A DNA stretch of 15,975 nucleotides from Bacillota bacterium (GTDB taxonomy: Bacteria; Bacillota_C; Negativicutes; JAEYSJ01): contig JAEYSJ010000006.1 of assembly GCA_023434855.1 (NCBI GenBank), positions 1 to 15,975 on the forward strand, read 5' to 3'. Position numbers and translations under genes: made by a program. The first letter of the stretch is position 1; each line of letters starts with the position of its first letter. The notes under the pieces are model-generated. The model saw nothing but the letters and a program-made list of their open reading frames with translations. It searched no databases and was not told the DNA's origin. Below are positions 14,174 through 15,975 of the stretch, one piece after another.

Positions 14174-15877
14174 TTATTTAGCAGTAATATCATAAACTAA
14201 TTTACCATTAAAAAAGGTCATTACAACCTCCGCCTTGTCGATATCAACAGGTTTAATCTTTAACAGATTCTGATCAAGCACAACAAGGTCCGCCAGCTTG
14301 CCTGGCTCGATGGAACCTGTCTCCTGTTCCATAAACATTGCATAGGCGCCATTAATCGTAAAACTTCTGATCATCTGCTGTACTGTTGCCCGTTCCTTTT
14401 TATTGAGTAAATACCGCTCATCATCCATATCGGTTATATCCTCAACTCCATATGGGTTGCCGTCATTTAAGTTGCGGGTAACGCCGGTATCAATTGCGGA
14501 AAGCGGTCTGGGCACAGGAGTAATGGGATGGTCGGAAGAAGATGCGACGGTTATGCCGTTGGCAAAGAAAGTTGCTAACGGGTATTCTTCCTCAGCCCGC
14601 TCCCCTAAAATCCGGTAATCTACATTATGCCACCAGTTTGGCCCTTTGAAGTGCCAATAAGGTTGTACGCTGGCAATTACATTCAGTTCTTTAAACCGTG
14701 GTATATCGGCCTGATCAACCAGCTGCAAGTGAGTAATAGTATTGCGGTAATCCTGTTGCGGAATCCTACCCCGGACATATTGCAAAGCATCCAAAACATT
14801 TCTGGTAGACGCGTCTCCCGTTGAGTGAACATGAACTTGCAGTCCCATCCGGTTTGCCAGATAAAAAGCCTCTTTAAGTTTTTCCATATCCCATAGAAAT
14901 TCACCGTAATAACTGTCTCCCTTGCCGACGGCAAGTGTGTAAGGTTTGAGCAAATAGCTTGTTCCGCCCTCAACGACACCATCGGCAAAGAATTTGGTGA
15001 TAGTCACTTTGAGGTGTGGGGAATTATATTTTTTCCGCAATTCATCAATGACTGCAAACTGTTGGTATAAATCACTCTTCGGCTGAACCGTCACCGCTCC
15101 CCGGATACGAAGCGCCAACTCCCCGTTTTTCTCCAGGTGGTCACACGCCTGCAGGACCATTTTTATATAGCGGCTCGCAACACACAATATACCGGTAATA
15201 CCATAACTATGCATCCTTTTTTGGAATGCCGCCATGGCACCGATATACTGATCTAAACTGTATTCAGGCTGGGCGATAAGCGACATGGCCCCCTCTTTCA
15301 GCGTGCCCCACAACTCACCGCTGCCGGCATCTTTTTCCAGAACCACACCTGCGGAAACTTCGGTTTCCGGCGTTATACCATTCATCGCAAGTGCCTTCGA
15401 GTTAACCCACAGACTATGTCCGTCCATAGCTCTGAGGACAACGGGAATATCCGGAGCAACAGCGTCAAGATGTTCCTTCCGGGGCCCTTTGGTCAACTCA
15501 TCACCGGTAAATACACTCCACAACCAGCCTTGACCAAAAACAACAGTGGCCTGCGGATGTTGAGCAATGAATTCCTTTACCGCTTCAACATACCCCTCAA
15601 GATCCCTGATTCCAAACAACTGTACCTCATACAGCTCGGACAGCGACAAACCCGGCGGATGAATATGGGTATCAATCAGTCCTGGGATTACCATTTTGCC
15701 ATGAAGATCTATTACTTTCGTATTCTCATCTATGTAACCAGCCGCTTCATCATCACTGCCAACAAATATAATCTTGTTGTTCTTTACTGCAACCGCCTGA
15801 CATATTGAATCCTGACAATCGGCAGTATACACTATCCCATTGACCAAAGCCAAATCTGCTGGAACGTCACATGCCAT
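14174..15877 (-). CDS. YtcJ-like amidohydrolase
   Basis: This is a metal-dependent hydrolase of the amidohydrolase superfamily, YtcJ/LAF3-like branch. The preferred start is ATG at 15877 with AGGTGA 5 bases upstream. A GTG three codons earlier (15886) is the alternative. The product has 567 residues, normal for the family, and appears complete. The N-terminal beta-sandwich half ends in the metal motif DTHIHPPG (His74 and His76 counting from the GTG). Then come GQGWLW, AMDGHSLWVNSKAL, TKFFADGVVEGGTS, HVHSTGDASTRNVLDAL, THLQLVDQADIPRF, SSDHPITPVPRPLSA and the C-terminal return of the composite domain (GSIEPGKLADLVVLDQNLL). No signal peptide is present. The reaction is probably hydrolysis of an amide or related bond, but the substrate is unknown. 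It appears to be a single-gene unit. Confidence 0.9.
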   Translation of the reverse strand: MACDVPADLALVNGIVYTADCQDSICQAVAVKNNKIIFVGSDDEAAGYIDENTKVIDLHGKMVIPGLIDTHIHPPGLSLSELYEVQLFGIRDLEGYVEAVKEFIAQHPQATVVFGQGWLWSVFTGDELTKGPRKEHLDAVAPDIPVVLRAMDGHSLWVNSKALAMNGITPETEVSAGVVLEKDAGSGELWGTLKEGAMSLIAQPEYSLDQYIGAMAAFQKRMHSYGITGILCVASRYIKMVLQACDHLEKNGELALRIRGAVTVQPKSDLYQQFAVIDELRKKYNSPHLKVTITKFFADGVVEGGTSYLLKPYTLAVGKGDSYYGEFLWDMEKLKEAFYLANRMGLQVHVHSTGDASTRNVLDALQYVRGRIPQQDYRNTITHLQLVDQADIPRFKELNVIASVQPYWHFKGPNWWHNVDYRILGERAEEEYPLATFFANGITVASSSDHPITPVPRPLSAIDTGVTRNLNDGNPYGVEDITDMDDERYLLNKKERATVQQMIRSFTINGAYAMFMEQETGSIEPGKLADLVVLDQNLLKIKPVDIDKAEVVMTFFNGKLVYDITAK

Positions 15878-15926
15878 TTGGTTCACCTACCCTGCCATTA
15901 GATTGGTTTTAATTCTTAGTAATGCG

Positions 15927-15954
15927 ATTATAATGCTTTGATTTTTACCAGCAA
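15927..15954 (-). promoter_or_regulatory. Candidate sigma-A promoter of the amidohydrolase
   Basis: On the minus strand, TTGCTG (15954-15949), 16 bases, TATAAT (15932-15927). The -10 is perfect and the -35 only fair. The leader would be about 43 bases. The remaining sequence to the window end (15955-15975) shows nothing identifiable. Confidence 0.55.
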
Positions 15955-15975
15955 TCGGCGGAAAGGGTGGACGGG

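Noticed and set aside
15416..15808. 130-codon plus-strand frame opposite the amidohydrolase
   Set aside because: It is antisense to a clear, motif-rich coding sequence and has no SD or family resemblance.
1..15975. CRISPR array, tRNA or rRNA genes, transposase or phage genes
   Set aside because: No regularly spaced direct repeats, no tRNA-like cloverleaf with CCA end, and no recognisable transposase, integrase or phage protein were seen on either strand.

Overview
The window looks like a chromosomal motility locus from an anaerobic, diderm Firmicute. My best guess is Negativicutes, in the Sporomusa/Pelosinus/Acetonema sphere. That rests on the flagellin and hook-associated protein sequences, strong AAGGAGG-type Shine-Dalgarno (SD) sites, a sigma-28 flagellin promoter, and a Maf/DUF115 glycosyltransferase beside the flagellin gene. 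The genus cannot be fixed from this sequence alone.

Layout. (1) Positions 1-8035, plus strand: a late flagellar operon. It holds the 3' part of a hook protein gene (flgE-like), two tandem, divergent flgK genes, flgL, fliD and a small FlgN/FliT-like chaperone gene, closed by a strong intrinsic terminator (8034-8062). (2) 8063-8360: a convergent intergenic stretch with a palindromic, repeat-like element (8093-8264) and the flagellin terminator (8317-8344). (3) 8361-9881, minus strand: flagellin, starting at 9632, with a long structured 5' leader. The leader carries a 17-codon upstream ORF with an excellent SD, several hairpins, and a near-consensus sigma-28 promoter (TAAA-N15-GCCGAATA). (4) 9956-10781, minus strand: an orphan OmpR-type response regulator lacking both Mg-binding acidic residues, with its own terminator. 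(5) 10806-11052: a divergent, AT-rich control region. (6) 11053-13141, plus strand: a 90-residue protein of unknown function and a Maf-type flagellin glycosyltransferase, possibly under a sigma-28-like promoter. (7) 13213-14108: a metallo-beta-lactamase-fold hydrolase with its own sigma-A promoter, an unusual hairpin between SD and start codon, and a very long 3' stem-loop. (8) 14174-15877, minus strand: a YtcJ-like amidohydrolase.

How they fit. The plus-strand operon makes the hook, the hook-filament junction (FlgK, FlgL) and the cap (FliD). The minus-strand gene makes the filament, and the Maf enzyme probably attaches a nonulosonic acid to Ser/Thr residues of flagellin. A 15-bp sequence occurs exactly upstream of the flagellin promoter and again at the response-regulator promoter, with a 12-bp inverted copy at the Maf-operon promoter. 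This suggests shared control of filament synthesis and glycosylation. The two metabolic hydrolases at the right end show no link to motility.

The least conventional signals are the flagellin leader (uORF plus alternative hairpins), the shared repeat, the degenerate regulator, the reciprocal divergence of the two FlgKs, and the SD-hairpin-ATG arrangement of the MBL gene.
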